Notes: generated by a model from the letters alone, not told the origin. Counted from the stretch's first letter, positions 44,623 through 53,778 are shown. The stretch is 64,000 bases of DNA from Paenibacillus rhizovicinus (GCF_010365285.1 NZ_CP048286.1:6002001-6066000), one strand, 5' to 3'. Numbers and translations: made by a program.

Positions 44623-45030
44623 CAGAGGTGCTCGGCACACCACGTACGTGGAAGCGAGCGCCGCTGTGCTGGGTACTGCACGAACGTGGAAGTGCGCGAA
44701 GCTGTGCGCGGCAAACCACGCACGTGGAAGTGCGCGAAGCTGTGCGCGGCAAACCACGCACGCGGAAGCGAGAGCAGCTGTGCGCGGCAAACCACGGCAC
44801 GTGGAAGCGTGGGCAGCTGTGCGCGGCAAACCACGGCACGCGGAAGCGAGAGCAGCTGTGCGCGGCAAGCCACGCACGTGGAAGCGAGAGCAGCTGTGCG
44901 CGGCAAACCACGCATGTGGAAGCGCGGGCAGCTGTGCGCGGCAAACCACGGCACGCGGAAGCGAGCGCCGCTGTGCGCGGCAAACCACGCACGCGGAAGC
45001 GCGAGCAGCTGTGCGCGGCACACCACCACA
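44623..45030. repeat. 38/39-bp tandem repeat array A
   Basis: About ten copies of a GC-rich unit containing GCAAACCACG-CACG-TGGAAG and AGCTGTGCGCG. Successive AGCTGTGCGCG elements lie 38 or 39 bases apart (44701, 44739, 44777, 44816 and on). Each unit can fold through GTGCG and CGCAC. Long open frames on both strands here follow from repetition, not coding. Confidence 0.9.
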
Positions 45031-45099
45031 GCAGCTCCGAGCCCCACGGAATCCCCGTTTGTTGTCCAGAGTCGCTTGCCGAAATAAAATTTGCTCATT

Positions 45100-45293
45100 T
45101 AACGAATCGTATCACGCTTATTTTCATGAAAATGGCTTCAGAAAAATTCTAACGAACTCCAGCGGCGTTAATGGTATGTGAATGAGCGCAAATAGGAGGG
45201 AATTCGCCGATTTCAAAGAAATAGCGTCTCTGAGATTCGTTAGAAAATAAAAGAGGCAGAATATGCCCAAATAAGGCTGGCTGAGTTCGTTAG
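45100..45293. repeat. TAACGAA inverted-repeat element
   Basis: TAACGAATC (45100) and CTAACGAACTC (45149) are followed by their reverse complements GATTCGTTA (45234) and GAGTTCGTTAG (45283). The two direct elements and the two inverted ones are each exactly 49 bases apart. AT content is higher than in the flanking arrays. Confidence 0.8.
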
Positions 45294-45329
45294 GAAGAAG
45301 TACGGGGCTGATATACACCTTACCCCGCG

Positions 45330-46400
45330 CTGCCCGGAGTAGTTGGAAGAACCTCCGCAAACCCGCGAAGCCCGCAGCAGGAGGAATCACATCCGTAAAC
45401 CCGCGCTGCTCGGAGTAGGTGGCAAACCTTCCGCAAACCCGCACGGACCGAAGTAAGTGGCAACCCCTCCGCAAACCCGCGAAGCCCGCAGCAGGAGGAA
45501 TCACATCCGTAAACCCACGCGGCTCGAAGTAGGTGGCAAACCTTCCACAAACCCGCACGGGCCGAAGTAAGTGGCAGCCCCTCCGCAAACCTCCGTGCCC
45601 GCAGCAGGAGGAAGCCCCACCGCAAACCTGCGCAGCCTGCAGTAGTTGGAAGCCCCTCCGCAAATCCGCGCGGCTCGCAGTAGTTGGAAGCCCTGCGCAA
45701 ACCCCCGCGCCCGCAGCAGGAGGCAGCCCCTCCGCAAACCTCCGTGCCCGCAGCAGGAGGAAGCCCCACCGCAAACCTGCGCAGCCTGCAGTAGTTGGAA
45801 GCCCCTCCGCAAATCCGCGCGGCTCGCTGTAGTTGGAAGCCCTGCGCAAACCCCCGCGCCCGCAGCAGGAGGCAGCCCCTCCGCAAACCTCCGTGCCCGC
45901 AGCAGGAGGAAGCCCCACCGCAAACCTGCGCAGCCTGCAGTAGTTGGAAGCCCCACCGCAAACCTGCGCAGCCTGTAGTAGTTGGAAGCCATGCGCAAAC
46001 CAACGCGGCCGAAGTAGTTGGAAACACCTCCACAAACCCGCGCGGCCCGCAGTAAGTGGAAGCCCTGCGCAAACCCCCGCGCCCGCAGCAGGAGGCAGCG
46101 CCTCCGCAAACCCCCGCGCCCGCAGCAGGAGGCAGCCCCTCCGCAAACCTCCGTGCTCGCAGTAGTTGGAAGCCATGCGCAAACCAACGCGGCCGAAGTA
46201 GTTGGAAACACCTCCACAAACCCGCGCGGCCCTCAGTAAGTGGAAGCCCTCTCCGCAAACTCGCGCGGCCCGCAGTAGTTGAAAGCCCCTCCGCAAACCC
46301 CCGCGGCCCGCAGCAGGAGGAAGCCCTCTCCGCAAACCCACACGGCCAGCAGTAGTAGATAGCCCTCCGCAAACCCGCGCTGCCCGCTGGCCGAACTTTC
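45330..46400. repeat. 38-bp tandem repeat array B with 149-bp higher order
   Basis: More than 25 copies of a unit built on CCGCAAACC-CGCG and GCAG(C/T)AG(G/T)(A/T)GGAAGCC, 36-39 bases long. Four-unit blocks recur with a period of 149 bases (for example at 45601, 45750 and 45899). With array A and the element between them it makes 44598-46515 a gene-free repetitive stretch. Confidence 0.9.
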
Positions 46401-46515
46401 CCCGAATCCATAACCCGTCTCGAAGCAGACGGCGCAGCGCATACTTGAGCAATGCCCATGCGGGATGTCATAATAAAGAGGAGCAGCGGACTCGCTGCCC
46501 CTCGCGGCAACGCGG

Positions 46516-46779
46516 TCAGCGCTGCCGTTGCAAAAGCAAATAACCGCTGATGCTGGACGTTTTTTTGCGGAATACGATTTTGAAGCCGATGTCGTTGTCG
46601 AGCAAGCAGGCGAGGGCAGTGACCAGCAGGGTGCCGGGGGCCAAACTGGCCGTGCAGGGCTGGGAGCTGCCGATTACGCGGGAGGAAACGATGCGGCGTG
46701 CGGAACCGGATACGAGCGGATTTCTGGACCACGTAATCAGGACTAAATCAGGCTGTAGAACGGCTTTGGTGCGAGCCAT
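46516..46779 (-). CDS. Small protein of unknown function
   Basis: GAGGTG six bases before ATG 46779 gives 87 residues: MARTKAVLQPDLVLITWSRN near the start, then a Ser/Arg-rich middle and a hydrophobic TLLVTALACLLDND stretch. The strong ribosome site and non-repetitive composition distinguish it from the repeats that follow. I do not recognise it. A GTG three codons upstream is in frame but overlaps the ribosome site. Confidence 0.6.
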   Translation of the reverse strand: MARTKAVLQPDLVLITWSRNPLVSGSARRIVSSRVIGSSQPCTASLAPGTLLVTALACLLDNDIGFKIVFRKKTSSISGYLLLQRQR

Positions 46780-46890
46780 AGGAATCACCTCATTCTTTGT
46801 TTTACTATAGTAGATGACAAGCAGTGCTAGGATGTGCTACACGAAAGTCCGAGATTGACGTATTGTTTCATAGAAAGGAAGAATGCCAAC

Positions 46891-47454
46891 ATGCCCGCCC
46901 GCTGTGCTTGGGTCAATGAGGACCCGTTATATATCGATTACCATGACGACGAATGGGGCGTCCCTGTCCACGAGGACCGGAAGTTGTTCGAGCTGCTCGT
47001 CTTGGAAGGCGCGCAGGCCGGATTGAGCTGGTATACGGTGCTGAAGAAGCGCGAGAATTACCGAAAGGCGTTCGATGGTTTCGATCCGTCCCTCATCGCC
47101 CGTTACGACGAGGACAAGGTAGCGGAGCTGATGAACGACGCCGGGATTATCCGCAACGGCTTGAAGATCCGATCGGCTATCGTGAACGCGCGCTGCATCC
47201 TGCAAGTTTGCGAGGAATTCGGCAGCTTCGATGCGTATATCTGGCGGTTCGTCGGCGGCGAGCCGATCCGGAACGACTGGCGGAAAGGCGAAGTTCCGGC
47301 GACTACGCCGCAATCGGATGCCATGAGCAAAGATTTGAAGAAGCGCGGGTTCAAATTCGTCGGATCGACGATTTGTTATGCCTATATGCAAGCCTCCGGC
47401 ATGGTCAACGATCATGCGCAGGATTGCGATTGGCATCATGCGAAGCAAGGATAA
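46891..47454 (+). CDS. tag: DNA-3-methyladenine glycosylase I
   Basis: A 187-residue protein matching E. coli Tag over its full length: CAWVNEDPLYIDYHDDEWGVP, then FELLVLEGAQAGLSWYTVLKKRENYRKAFDGFDP, and VNDHAQDC near the end. The structural zinc site is intact: Cys5, His18, His175, Cys179. The enzyme removes 3-methyladenine from alkylated DNA. AAAGGAAG precedes ATG 46891. Confidence 0.95.
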   Translation: MPARCAWVNEDPLYIDYHDDEWGVPVHEDRKLFELLVLEGAQAGLSWYTVLKKRENYRKAFDGFDPSLIARYDEDKVAELMNDAGIIRNGLKIRSAIVNARCILQVCEEFGSFDAYIWRFVGGEPIRNDWRKGEVPATTPQSDAMSKDLKKRGFKFVGSTICYAYMQASGMVNDHAQDCDWHHAKQG

Positions 47455-47496
47455 AGCAAGGATAAAGACCAAGACATCTGATCGGGAGGCTGACTT

Positions 47497-47805
47497 ATGA
47501 GTCAACGTTATCGCATTACGAGAGAGTTCAAAGAACAAGGAGAGGGCACGCAGCCGATTACGCTGGAGGAATGCAAGGCGTATTTTCAGGACAAGCCCGA
47601 TTTCGCGTATACGAATGTTTTCACCGTGAAAGGGTCCACCACCATGTCCATCGACGGCGACTTCTTCATGTGGAGCTTCGGCGAGGCATTAATCCCGTTC
47701 CGGCACTATCAGGGCGACTTGTACGTATCGGGCACCAATGAAGCCGTCATACCGAAAATGGTCGAGGTCGCCAGCGCTCTGGAGGCCGACGTAGCGGAAG
47801 GTTAG
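47497..47805 (+). CDS. Small conserved-type protein of unknown function
   Basis: A 102-residue soluble protein (MSQRYRITREFKEQGEG.., VFTVKGSTTMSIDGDFFMWSFGEALIPFRHYQGDLYVSGTNEAVI). The alternating strands suggest a small beta domain. GGGAGG lies ten bases before the ATG. It follows tag by about 40 bases, separated by a doubled AGCAAGGATAA, and is followed by a terminator. I do not recognise the family. Confidence 0.75.
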   Translation: MSQRYRITREFKEQGEGTQPITLEECKAYFQDKPDFAYTNVFTVKGSTTMSIDGDFFMWSFGEALIPFRHYQGDLYVSGTNEAVIPKMVEVASALEADVAEG

Positions 47806-47826
47806 AACGGAGTGGGATCGCCAAAT

Positions 47827-47873
47827 AAAAAGCAAGAACCGGCCTTTGAGCGGCTGGTTCTCGCTTTTTTTTT
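47827..47873. terminator. Strong terminator
   Basis: AAAAAGCAAGAACCGGCC pairs with GGCTGGTTCTCGCTTTTT with small mismatches, and the T-run extends to nine. It ends the tag transcript and may also serve the converging kinase gene. Confidence 0.85.
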
Positions 47874-47923
47874 GCGTATTGGCGTGTTGCGGCCTGCCAA
47901 CTTACGGCACGGAAATCATCGGA

Positions 47924-48625
47924 CTATTCGCCGGCATGCGCGGGCAGCAGCGTTTCCGTTAGAAAGCCATCGATCTTCGCGTCGTAAGCCGACCACTGAT
48001 AGTCGGTGTTCTCGATGACAAGCTTCGGAATGTCCCATGCATCGACGGCCGTACGGACGAAAGCCTGGCTTCTGCTCCAAACCTCGCCGGCCTGCACGAA
48101 GTCTTCGTCCGACTGGAAGGAGACCGGACCCCATTCGTTGCCGCGGACGCTGCAGATGAACCGCCACTGTCCTTCGACATCGGTATGATAGTAGTAAATC
48201 AAGTGCGGGTTCAAAGGCGCCAGCAGCTGCAGAAGCGAGTCCGTAAGGCCGCGCAGTTGATCGAGATTCATGCCCTGCAGATGCGAAACACTGATCACGT
48301 CCTGGAACAAGACGCTCTCGATAATGATGACTTCGTCGGGACCGTTCAATTGCGCTTGCACGAACCTGCTATACCGGTTGACGAGCTGCTGGATGAAGAT
48401 TTCGGCGCCTGCGGCGGATTGCAGATCCCCATATTGTTCGTTTTGCGGCAGCAGCGGATGGTGTTCCTCCAACTCGAGCAGGCATCTCGTTCGAATGCCT
48501 TGCGCAGCGAGCTTGTCATGAATACGGGTTGCCGTCGTCGTTTTGCCCGAGCCGGGAATGCCGTCGACAAGAAGCAAACGTTTCGGCTGGCTTGAGGATG
48601 GTGGTGTAGGTTGGTTCTCGGTCAT
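47924..48625 (-). CDS. P-loop NTPase, kinase-like
   Basis: A 233-residue protein with Walker A GIPGSGKTTTATRIHDKL near the N-terminus and a Walker B-like EVIIIESVLFQD. It resembles nucleoside/shikimate-type small kinases that phosphorylate a small molecule. ATG 48625 is the only good start, although GGAGG is about 14 bases away. It is divergent from a lipoprotein gene. Substrate unknown. Confidence 0.75.
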   Translation of the reverse strand: MTENQPTPPSSSQPKRLLLVDGIPGSGKTTTATRIHDKLAAQGIRTRCLLELEEHHPLLPQNEQYGDLQSAAGAEIFIQQLVNRYSRFVQAQLNGPDEVIIIESVLFQDVISVSHLQGMNLDQLRGLTDSLLQLLAPLNPHLIYYYHTDVEGQWRFICSVRGNEWGPVSFQSDEDFVQAGEVWSRSQAFVRTAVDAWDIPKLVIENTDYQWSAYDAKIDGFLTETLLPAHAGE

Positions 48626-48762
48626 GGCTGGTCGGAAGAGCCTCCTTTGGGTACGATCCTGTTCATAACGTTCGGTATCCGGGGAAGAAATCCTTTCACC
48701 GCTCACTCGCCGCCTGCAACTTGCGCGTGCCAAATCCGTCTACAAGGGCAGGGGGATCGACA

Positions 48763-49314
48763 ATGCGAAAATGGTTCATGTTTGCCGGGGTATTGGTCGT
48801 GCTTCTGTCCGGCTGCGGAGCAGAGGAGCATACCAACACTGCCGCAACGGGCAATCCCGAGCGGCAAGCAGGCGTACAGCTAAATGAGATGCCAAGCGAG
48901 ATGCCGGATGATTTCGATTTCAAAGTCAGGTACGGATATGGGATGAAGGACGAGATCGACACCTACGAGAACACAGTGACCAAAGATTTGATCGTGAAAG
49001 GGAGCGCGACGGCGGACCTCGTATTTTCCGATAGCGAAATGCGTACGATCTATGCGAAAATGAAAGCGATTAACATCATGCAGTTGAAGGAGCTCAATCC
49101 GATTAATCCGGGCTGTGGTCAAATACCTTACGATCAAGCCAGCTGGACGATTACGATTGCCGGGGAAACGAAGACGCTGACCTGGTCGGGGGAGCATTGC
49201 AGCTTGACGGCAAGCGCGAAGAAGCTGTTGGAGCTGCAAACGTATATTGCCGGAATCGTCCGCGCCACGGACGCGTACAAAGCGATGCCCGCGGCCGAGG
49301 GCGGTTACGATTAA
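48763..49314 (+). CDS. Small lipoprotein
   Basis: A 183-residue lipoprotein: MRKWFMFAGVLVVLLSGCG has a lipobox LSGC with lipid-modified Cys18. The mature part contains two more cysteines (NPGCGQIPY and SGEHCSL), possibly a disulfide. AGGGGGA precedes ATG 48763. The family is unknown to me. It is 43 bases before the phosphotransferase gene. Confidence 0.8.
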   Translation: MRKWFMFAGVLVVLLSGCGAEEHTNTAATGNPERQAGVQLNEMPSEMPDDFDFKVRYGYGMKDEIDTYENTVTKDLIVKGSATADLVFSDSEMRTIYAKMKAINIMQLKELNPINPGCGQIPYDQASWTITIAGETKTLTWSGEHCSLTASAKKLLELQTYIAGIVRATDAYKAMPAAEGGYD

Positions 49315-49357
49315 GGCTGGAAAACCGTCATTACTTATCGGAAGGCTAGGTGCATTC

Positions 49358-50299
49358 ATGCAAAATCATGCTGATCCTTACTTGCAGCAAGCGCTGCAGT
49401 GGGCTGCGAAAGCCGTCCATCCCGATGCCGAAGCGCTTGCCGCGAGACGGCTTCAAGGCGGGATTTCCTCGCTTGTCTATGAACTGACGCTGCGAGCCGG
49501 CGGTGCGGAGCGGGCAGTCGTGATGCGCCTGTTCGATAACGCGGAGTGGCTGGGCAACGAGCCGGATCTTGCCCTTCACGAAGCGGCAGTCTTGCAGCTT
49601 GCTGCCAGCAATAACGGCGTGCCGACGCCGGGAATCATCGCGTACGACGAAACAGGCTCCGAAAGCGGCTTGCCGGCCGTACTGATGTCGCGGCTTGCCG
49701 GCGAAGTCGACTTGGCGCCGCCGAATATCGCCGGCTGGCTGGACGGTATGGCGCAGGCGCTCGCATCCATTCACGACGTGCCGCCGGGAGCGTTTCCTTG
49801 GCGGCATCGACGCTACTGCGACGCATCGAAACTGGACACGTCCCCGTGGTCGCGGTATCCCGAACGATGGCTGGCTGCCGCGGCCATCGTGCTGGGGCCG
49901 GAGCCTGAGTCGCCGAAGCGGTTCATACACCGCGATTATCATCCGACGAACATTCTTTGGTCCGGCGGGAAGGTCAGCGGCGTCGTCGATTGGGTGAACG
50001 GCTGCATCGGCCCTGCGGGCATCGACGTCGGACATTGCCGCGTGAACCTGGCGCAGCTGCATGGCTTGGAGGCGGCGGATGATTTTCTGAATGCCTATTG
50101 CCGGCATGCCGGTGACGCCTATACATACGATCCATACTGGGACATTGTCTCGTTGATCGATTATGCGTTCTGGGAGCCCGAGGTGTACGGCGGCTGGACG
50201 GATCTCGGCGTCACCGGCCTGACGGACGCACTGATGGTCGAACGAATGGATCTGTACATGCTGAGTTTGCTGGATCGCGCGGCGGCTTACGCATACTAA
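49358..50299 (+). CDS. APH-family phosphotransferase
   Basis: A 313-residue aminoglycoside-phosphotransferase-fold kinase: catalytic loop FIHRDYHPTNILW and metal-binding VVDWVNGCIGP. The N-lobe has LQGGISSLVYELTL. Such proteins phosphorylate aminoglycosides, choline, homoserine or other small molecules; which applies is not visible. Start ATG 49358 follows GGAAGGCTAGG. It is 28 bases before the NIF3-like gene. Confidence 0.87.
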   Translation: MQNHADPYLQQALQWAAKAVHPDAEALAARRLQGGISSLVYELTLRAGGAERAVVMRLFDNAEWLGNEPDLALHEAAVLQLAASNNGVPTPGIIAYDETGSESGLPAVLMSRLAGEVDLAPPNIAGWLDGMAQALASIHDVPPGAFPWRHRRYCDASKLDTSPWSRYPERWLAAAAIVLGPEPESPKRFIHRDYHPTNILWSGGKVSGVVDWVNGCIGPAGIDVGHCRVNLAQLHGLEAADDFLNAYCRHAGDAYTYDPYWDIVSLIDYAFWEPEVYGGWTDLGVTGLTDALMVERMDLYMLSLLDRAAAYAY

Positions 50300-50326
50300 G
50301 ATTTTCGAAGGAGGACTATATAAATT

Positions 50327-51124
50327 ATGCAAACGACCACCGTACAAACCGTAATCGACCGCCTCATTCGTCCTGTTGGCTTTAACGAGCATTCCATCGA
50401 TACGTTGAAAAGCGGCAGCCCGAGCGCCGAAGTCAAGAAAATCGCGGTCATGTTCATGACGACCTATGCCGGCATCAAACAGGCTGCAGAAGCCGGCGTA
50501 GACCTGATCATCACGCATGAACCGACGTTTTACAACCATGCGGATGAAGTCGGGCGGCTGGCCGGCGACCCGATTTACGAGCGGAAGCGCGCGTTGATCG
50601 ATGAATCCGGGATCGCGATTTTCCGCCTGCACGATTATGTGCATCAATACAAGCCGGACGGCATTCTGCTCGGCATGCTGAAGAAGCTGGAGTGGGAAGC
50701 GTATGCGGATTCGCAGGATATGCACCTGCTTACCGTGCCCGAGAGCGAGACGCAAACGGTGCGGACGATCATGGACCATTTGAAGATCAAGCTTGGAATC
50801 GATAGCATGTTGGGAGCCGGGGACCTGGAGCGGCCGGTGACGCGTTTCGTGCTCAGTCCGGGAGCGCCGGGATTTGCGATGCACATGGACTTCTTTCGGA
50901 AGTATGACATGGACCTCTTGATAGCCGGCGAAACGCATGAGTGGGAAACGAACGAATACATCCGGGATGCCATCGACATGGGAATCGCCAGAAACCTGCT
51001 CGTTATCGGCCATCAGAAGAGCGAGGAATCCGGCATGACCGTCGTTGTGGAGATGCTGAGGGAGGCGTTTCCCGAAGTCGAAGTCGTGTTTATGGAGAGT
51101 TCGCCTGCAGTGAAGCGGGTTTGA
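50327..51124 (+). CDS. NIF3-like dinuclear metal-centre protein
   Basis: A 265-residue NIF3-family protein: VDLIITHEPTFYNH and VIGHQKSEESGM carry the His and Glu residues that bind the two metals; the central insert is short. GAAGGAGG before the ATG. The family is widespread, with proposed cyclohydrolase or hydrolase roles that remain unsettled. Its last 35 bases overlap the 3' end of the converging LysR gene. Confidence 0.85.
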   Translation: MQTTTVQTVIDRLIRPVGFNEHSIDTLKSGSPSAEVKKIAVMFMTTYAGIKQAAEAGVDLIITHEPTFYNHADEVGRLAGDPIYERKRALIDESGIAIFRLHDYVHQYKPDGILLGMLKKLEWEAYADSQDMHLLTVPESETQTVRTIMDHLKIKLGIDSMLGAGDLERPVTRFVLSPGAPGFAMHMDFFRKYDMDLLIAGETHEWETNEYIRDAIDMGIARNLLVIGHQKSEESGMTVVVEMLREAFPEVEVVFMESSPAVKRV

Positions 51125-51995
51125 GCGGCGTAGCTGCCAGATCCGCAATGCCGAGGAGCCGCAAACCGAGCCGAACGCTGATCTGGTCGCATTGTTCGGT
51201 CAGATAGAGCGCGTAAGCCGTCATGACGGGCAGTTCAAATTCAGCTGGAAGCCGAACGAGACGGCCGTCAGCCAAATACGGCTGGACGATCGAACGCGGC
51301 ATGAACCCGAATCCCGTGCCTTGCAGCAGCAATGTCAGCATGATGGACGAGTGATCGGTTTGCAGGGCGGGAATGTAACCCGGTCCGGCAATGGCTTTAA
51401 ACCAATCCGGAAAAGGCTGGCCCCACTCGATATGACAATACGCCTGCGAATAGAAATCACGAGCCGCAACAGGAGAATTGCGCCTCTTTGCTGCTACGAG
51501 CAGCAATTCATCTTCGAACAGCGGAATGCGCGTTACTTTGGCTTGCTCGGGCGGATCAAATCGAATGGCAATATGCACGGCGCCGTCCAGCAGAAGATCG
51601 CGGATCATATAGCTTGGGTCGATGTAGCTGAGAAACTTGACGGCGACGTTCGGATGCTCCTCCCGGAATTTCACGATGTGCTGCAAGAATACATAATGCC
51701 AGACGGAACCGGGACCGCTTAAGACGATGCGATGCTCGAATTCATCGGACAGCGTTACTTTGCTTTCCTCGTGCAAACGCATCATCCGTTCCGCGTAAGG
51801 CAAATAAGCTGCACCTGCTGCCGTCAGACTGACATTGCGGTTATCGCGCAAGAACAATGTCTTGCCGACGTCTAGCTCCAGTGCTTTGATTCGGGCCGTT
51901 ACCGCGGATTGCGAGATGTGCAGATGTTCCGCAGCTTTCGTGAAATTCAACGTCGTGCAGACCGAGAGGAAGGCTTCTAGTTGAGCGGAATCCAT
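51090..51995 (-). CDS. LysR-family transcriptional regulator
   Basis: A 301-residue LysR protein: MDSAQLEAFLSVCTTLNFTKAAEHLHISQSAVTARIKALE as helix-turn-helix and linker, then an effector domain (HRIVLSGPGSVWHY..). It is divergent from the GNAT gene at 52151, a possible target. The 3' end overlaps the NIF3 gene by 35 bases. Confidence 0.9.
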   Translation of the reverse strand: MDSAQLEAFLSVCTTLNFTKAAEHLHISQSAVTARIKALELDVGKTLFLRDNRNVSLTAAGAAYLPYAERMMRLHEESKVTLSDEFEHRIVLSGPGSVWHYVFLQHIVKFREEHPNVAVKFLSYIDPSYMIRDLLLDGAVHIAIRFDPPEQAKVTRIPLFEDELLLVAAKRRNSPVAARDFYSQAYCHIEWGQPFPDWFKAIAGPGYIPALQTDHSSIMLTLLLQGTGFGFMPRSIVQPYLADGRLVRLPAEFELPVMTAYALYLTEQCDQISVRLGLRLLGIADLAATPLKPASLQANSP

Positions 51996-52150
51996 ATGCA
52001 GCGGGTACCTCCGGTAATTCGATTTATGAATGATTATAATACTTATTTTGCGTTATACAAATCATTTCATATTCGGTAGGATAGCATTAAAGCCGGTTCA
52101 TGCGTATTGGTCCCGGAGATTGTACCTACCGAAGGAGGATTCAAATCCAG

Positions 52151-52657
52151 ATGAGCCAAACCATTCCAATCGAACGGCTTCAGGCGATCGGGAACAAGCG
52201 GGATGAACTGTCGGCGCTCTTGATCGAGGTGGTCGGCGACGGCGCATCCATCGGTTTCCTTCCGCCTCTGGGCATAGAGGAAGCAAGGGTATATTGGGAC
52301 GGCGTGCCCGATCCGAATGTCTTGCTCTATATCGCATTGATCGACGGGCAGATCGCAGGCAGCGTGCAGCTACACTTATGCGCGAAGCCGAATGGCCTTC
52401 ACCGGGCGGAAATCGCGAAGCTGATGACGCATCCGCGCTATCGGCGGCGCGGGGTCGCAAGCGCGCTTATGCGTAGAGCGGAGGCTGGGGCCGAGGCGGA
52501 AGGACGCAGTCTGATCGTGCTGGATACAAGGGAAGGCGACCCATCGAATGCGTTGTACGGATCGTTCGGTTACGTTCAAGCGGGCCGCATTCCAGGTTTT
52601 GCCCGTTCGGCAGACGGCAGTTTGGCTGCCACGATCTTGTATTACAAGCAGCGATGA
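52151..52657 (+). CDS. GNAT-family N-acetyltransferase
   Basis: A 168-residue GNAT protein: AEIAKLMTHPRYRRRGVASALMRRAEAGA contains the acetyl-CoA loop RRRGVAS, followed by LIVLDTREGDPSNALYGSFGYVQAG. AAGGAGG lies 13 bases before ATG 52151. It transfers an acetyl group to an unknown amine. Divergent from a LysR gene. Confidence 0.88.
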   Translation: MSQTIPIERLQAIGNKRDELSALLIEVVGDGASIGFLPPLGIEEARVYWDGVPDPNVLLYIALIDGQIAGSVQLHLCAKPNGLHRAEIAKLMTHPRYRRRGVASALMRRAEAGAEAEGRSLIVLDTREGDPSNALYGSFGYVQAGRIPGFARSADGSLAATILYYKQR

Positions 52658-52729
52658 ACCTATCTTCCACTCGTAGTTCGAATAAGCGGCAGTAATCGCG
52701 GTTTCTTGGCCTGCTTCTCGGCAATCGCG

Positions 52730-52759
52730 TCATATCGCTGCGGACCCGATTCATACAAT
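52730..52759 (+). promoter_or_regulatory. SigE-like promoter
   Basis: TCATATC (52730-52736), 15 bases, CATACAAT (52752-52759). The -10 is identical to the B. subtilis SigE consensus CATACAnT and the -35 differs from kmATATT at one position. It lies 38 bases before the methyltransferase-like gene. Confidence 0.7.
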
Positions 52760-52797
52760 GACGGTATGGGGAAATTCGGTCTATAGGAGGTCGCAGC

Positions 52798-53736
52798 ATG
52801 CAGCGAGTGGATTTGGGCTGCGGGATGAATAAACACCGCGATTGCATCGGGATCGACAACGCCGCTTCCGCGAGTCCCGATATCTTGCATGACTTGAACG
52901 ACAGGCTGCCGCTGGAGGAAGATTCGGTTTCTTATTTGCTCGCAAGCCGCAGCTTGGAATACGCGACGGATCTCCGCGGCGTGATGCAAGAAATTTACAG
53001 AGTATGCAAGCATAAGGCGGTCGTCTGCATCGTCGCGCCGCATGCTCAGGCGGCCATTCATATCGCCAATCCGTCGATCCGCAGTTATTTCAACGAATAT
53101 ACGCCTTATTATTTGACGCCGAAGGAGCATCATCATGAAATCGTGTCGGCGGCGCAGTTCTCGCCGGAGTTTATTCCAGCGGAGGAGATAGAAGTCGATT
53201 TCCGGCTGCTGCGCATGGAGTTTTTTTATTTCCCGCTCTATCTGTCTCCGTTGTACGATCCGGGCGAACGGATGAGCTTGATGGAAGTGCAGCTGAACAT
53301 GGTGGATGAGATTCTGTATCATTTCGTTGTCGTCAAGCAGCCGATCACGAAGGAGGAAATCAGCCGGATCGCGGGGAGCGATCTGGAAGTGCCGGAACGA
53401 ATCAAGGAACGCCGCCTGCACGACGGCATGCTGACAAGGCATAACGCGGAGAACGTGATTATCGAGCCTGAGGCAAGCGCGAAGGACGAGGATGGCGACA
53501 AGCCGTCCGCGGATGCAGCCGACAGCAAGCCGAAAGGAAAGGCCGGGGCATCCAAACCGAAAGCGAGATCCGACGCCAAAGCGAAGCAGGACTCGAAGCT
53601 GAAGCCGAAATCGAAGCCCGGCGCGGCCAAGGCGAGCAAGAGGACGATACAGATCAAGATGGTGGAGCCGGAGCCCGAGATCGTCCGCCGGCCTTCCCGT
53701 GTAGTATACCTGCGCAAAGACGAGGTCAAAGACTAA
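52798..53736 (+). CDS. Methyltransferase-domain protein with Lys/Ala-rich tail
   Basis: A 312-residue protein. RVDLGCGMNKHRDCIGIDNA is a motif I/II pair typical of small methyltransferases, followed by LHDLNDRLPLEEDSVSYLLASRSLEY. Residues 225-285 are Lys/Ala/Ser/Asp-rich (SKPKGKAGASKPKARSD..), a disordered basic tail, and the last 25 residues are again ordered-looking. AGGAGG precedes the ATG, and a SigE-like promoter lies just upstream. I infer expression in the mother cell during sporulation; the tail could bind nucleic acid or spore polymers. Confidence 0.8.
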   Translation: MQRVDLGCGMNKHRDCIGIDNAASASPDILHDLNDRLPLEEDSVSYLLASRSLEYATDLRGVMQEIYRVCKHKAVVCIVAPHAQAAIHIANPSIRSYFNEYTPYYLTPKEHHHEIVSAAQFSPEFIPAEEIEVDFRLLRMEFFYFPLYLSPLYDPGERMSLMEVQLNMVDEILYHFVVVKQPITKEEISRIAGSDLEVPERIKERRLHDGMLTRHNAENVIIEPEASAKDEDGDKPSADAADSKPKGKAGASKPKARSDAKAKQDSKLKPKSKPGAAKASKRTIQIKMVEPEPEIVRRPSRVVYLRKDEVKD

Positions 53737-53778
53737 TGCAACCATGCAACGACAAATGCAACGTCAAACGACGAATGC

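Noticed and set aside
44345-45152. Frames of 140-220 codons on both strands across array A
   Set aside because: Open only because a 38/39-bp repeat lacking stops is iterated; several frames are equally open and none has a ribosome site.
45124-46732. Minus-strand frames of 442 and 470 codons across array B
   Set aside because: Low-complexity Gly/Leu/Arg/Cys repeats that arise from the tandem array and switch frame with unit length.
49346-51148. 600-codon minus-strand frame across the APH and NIF3 genes
   Set aside because: His/Arg/Gln-rich shadow of two recognised plus-strand genes with catalytic motifs.
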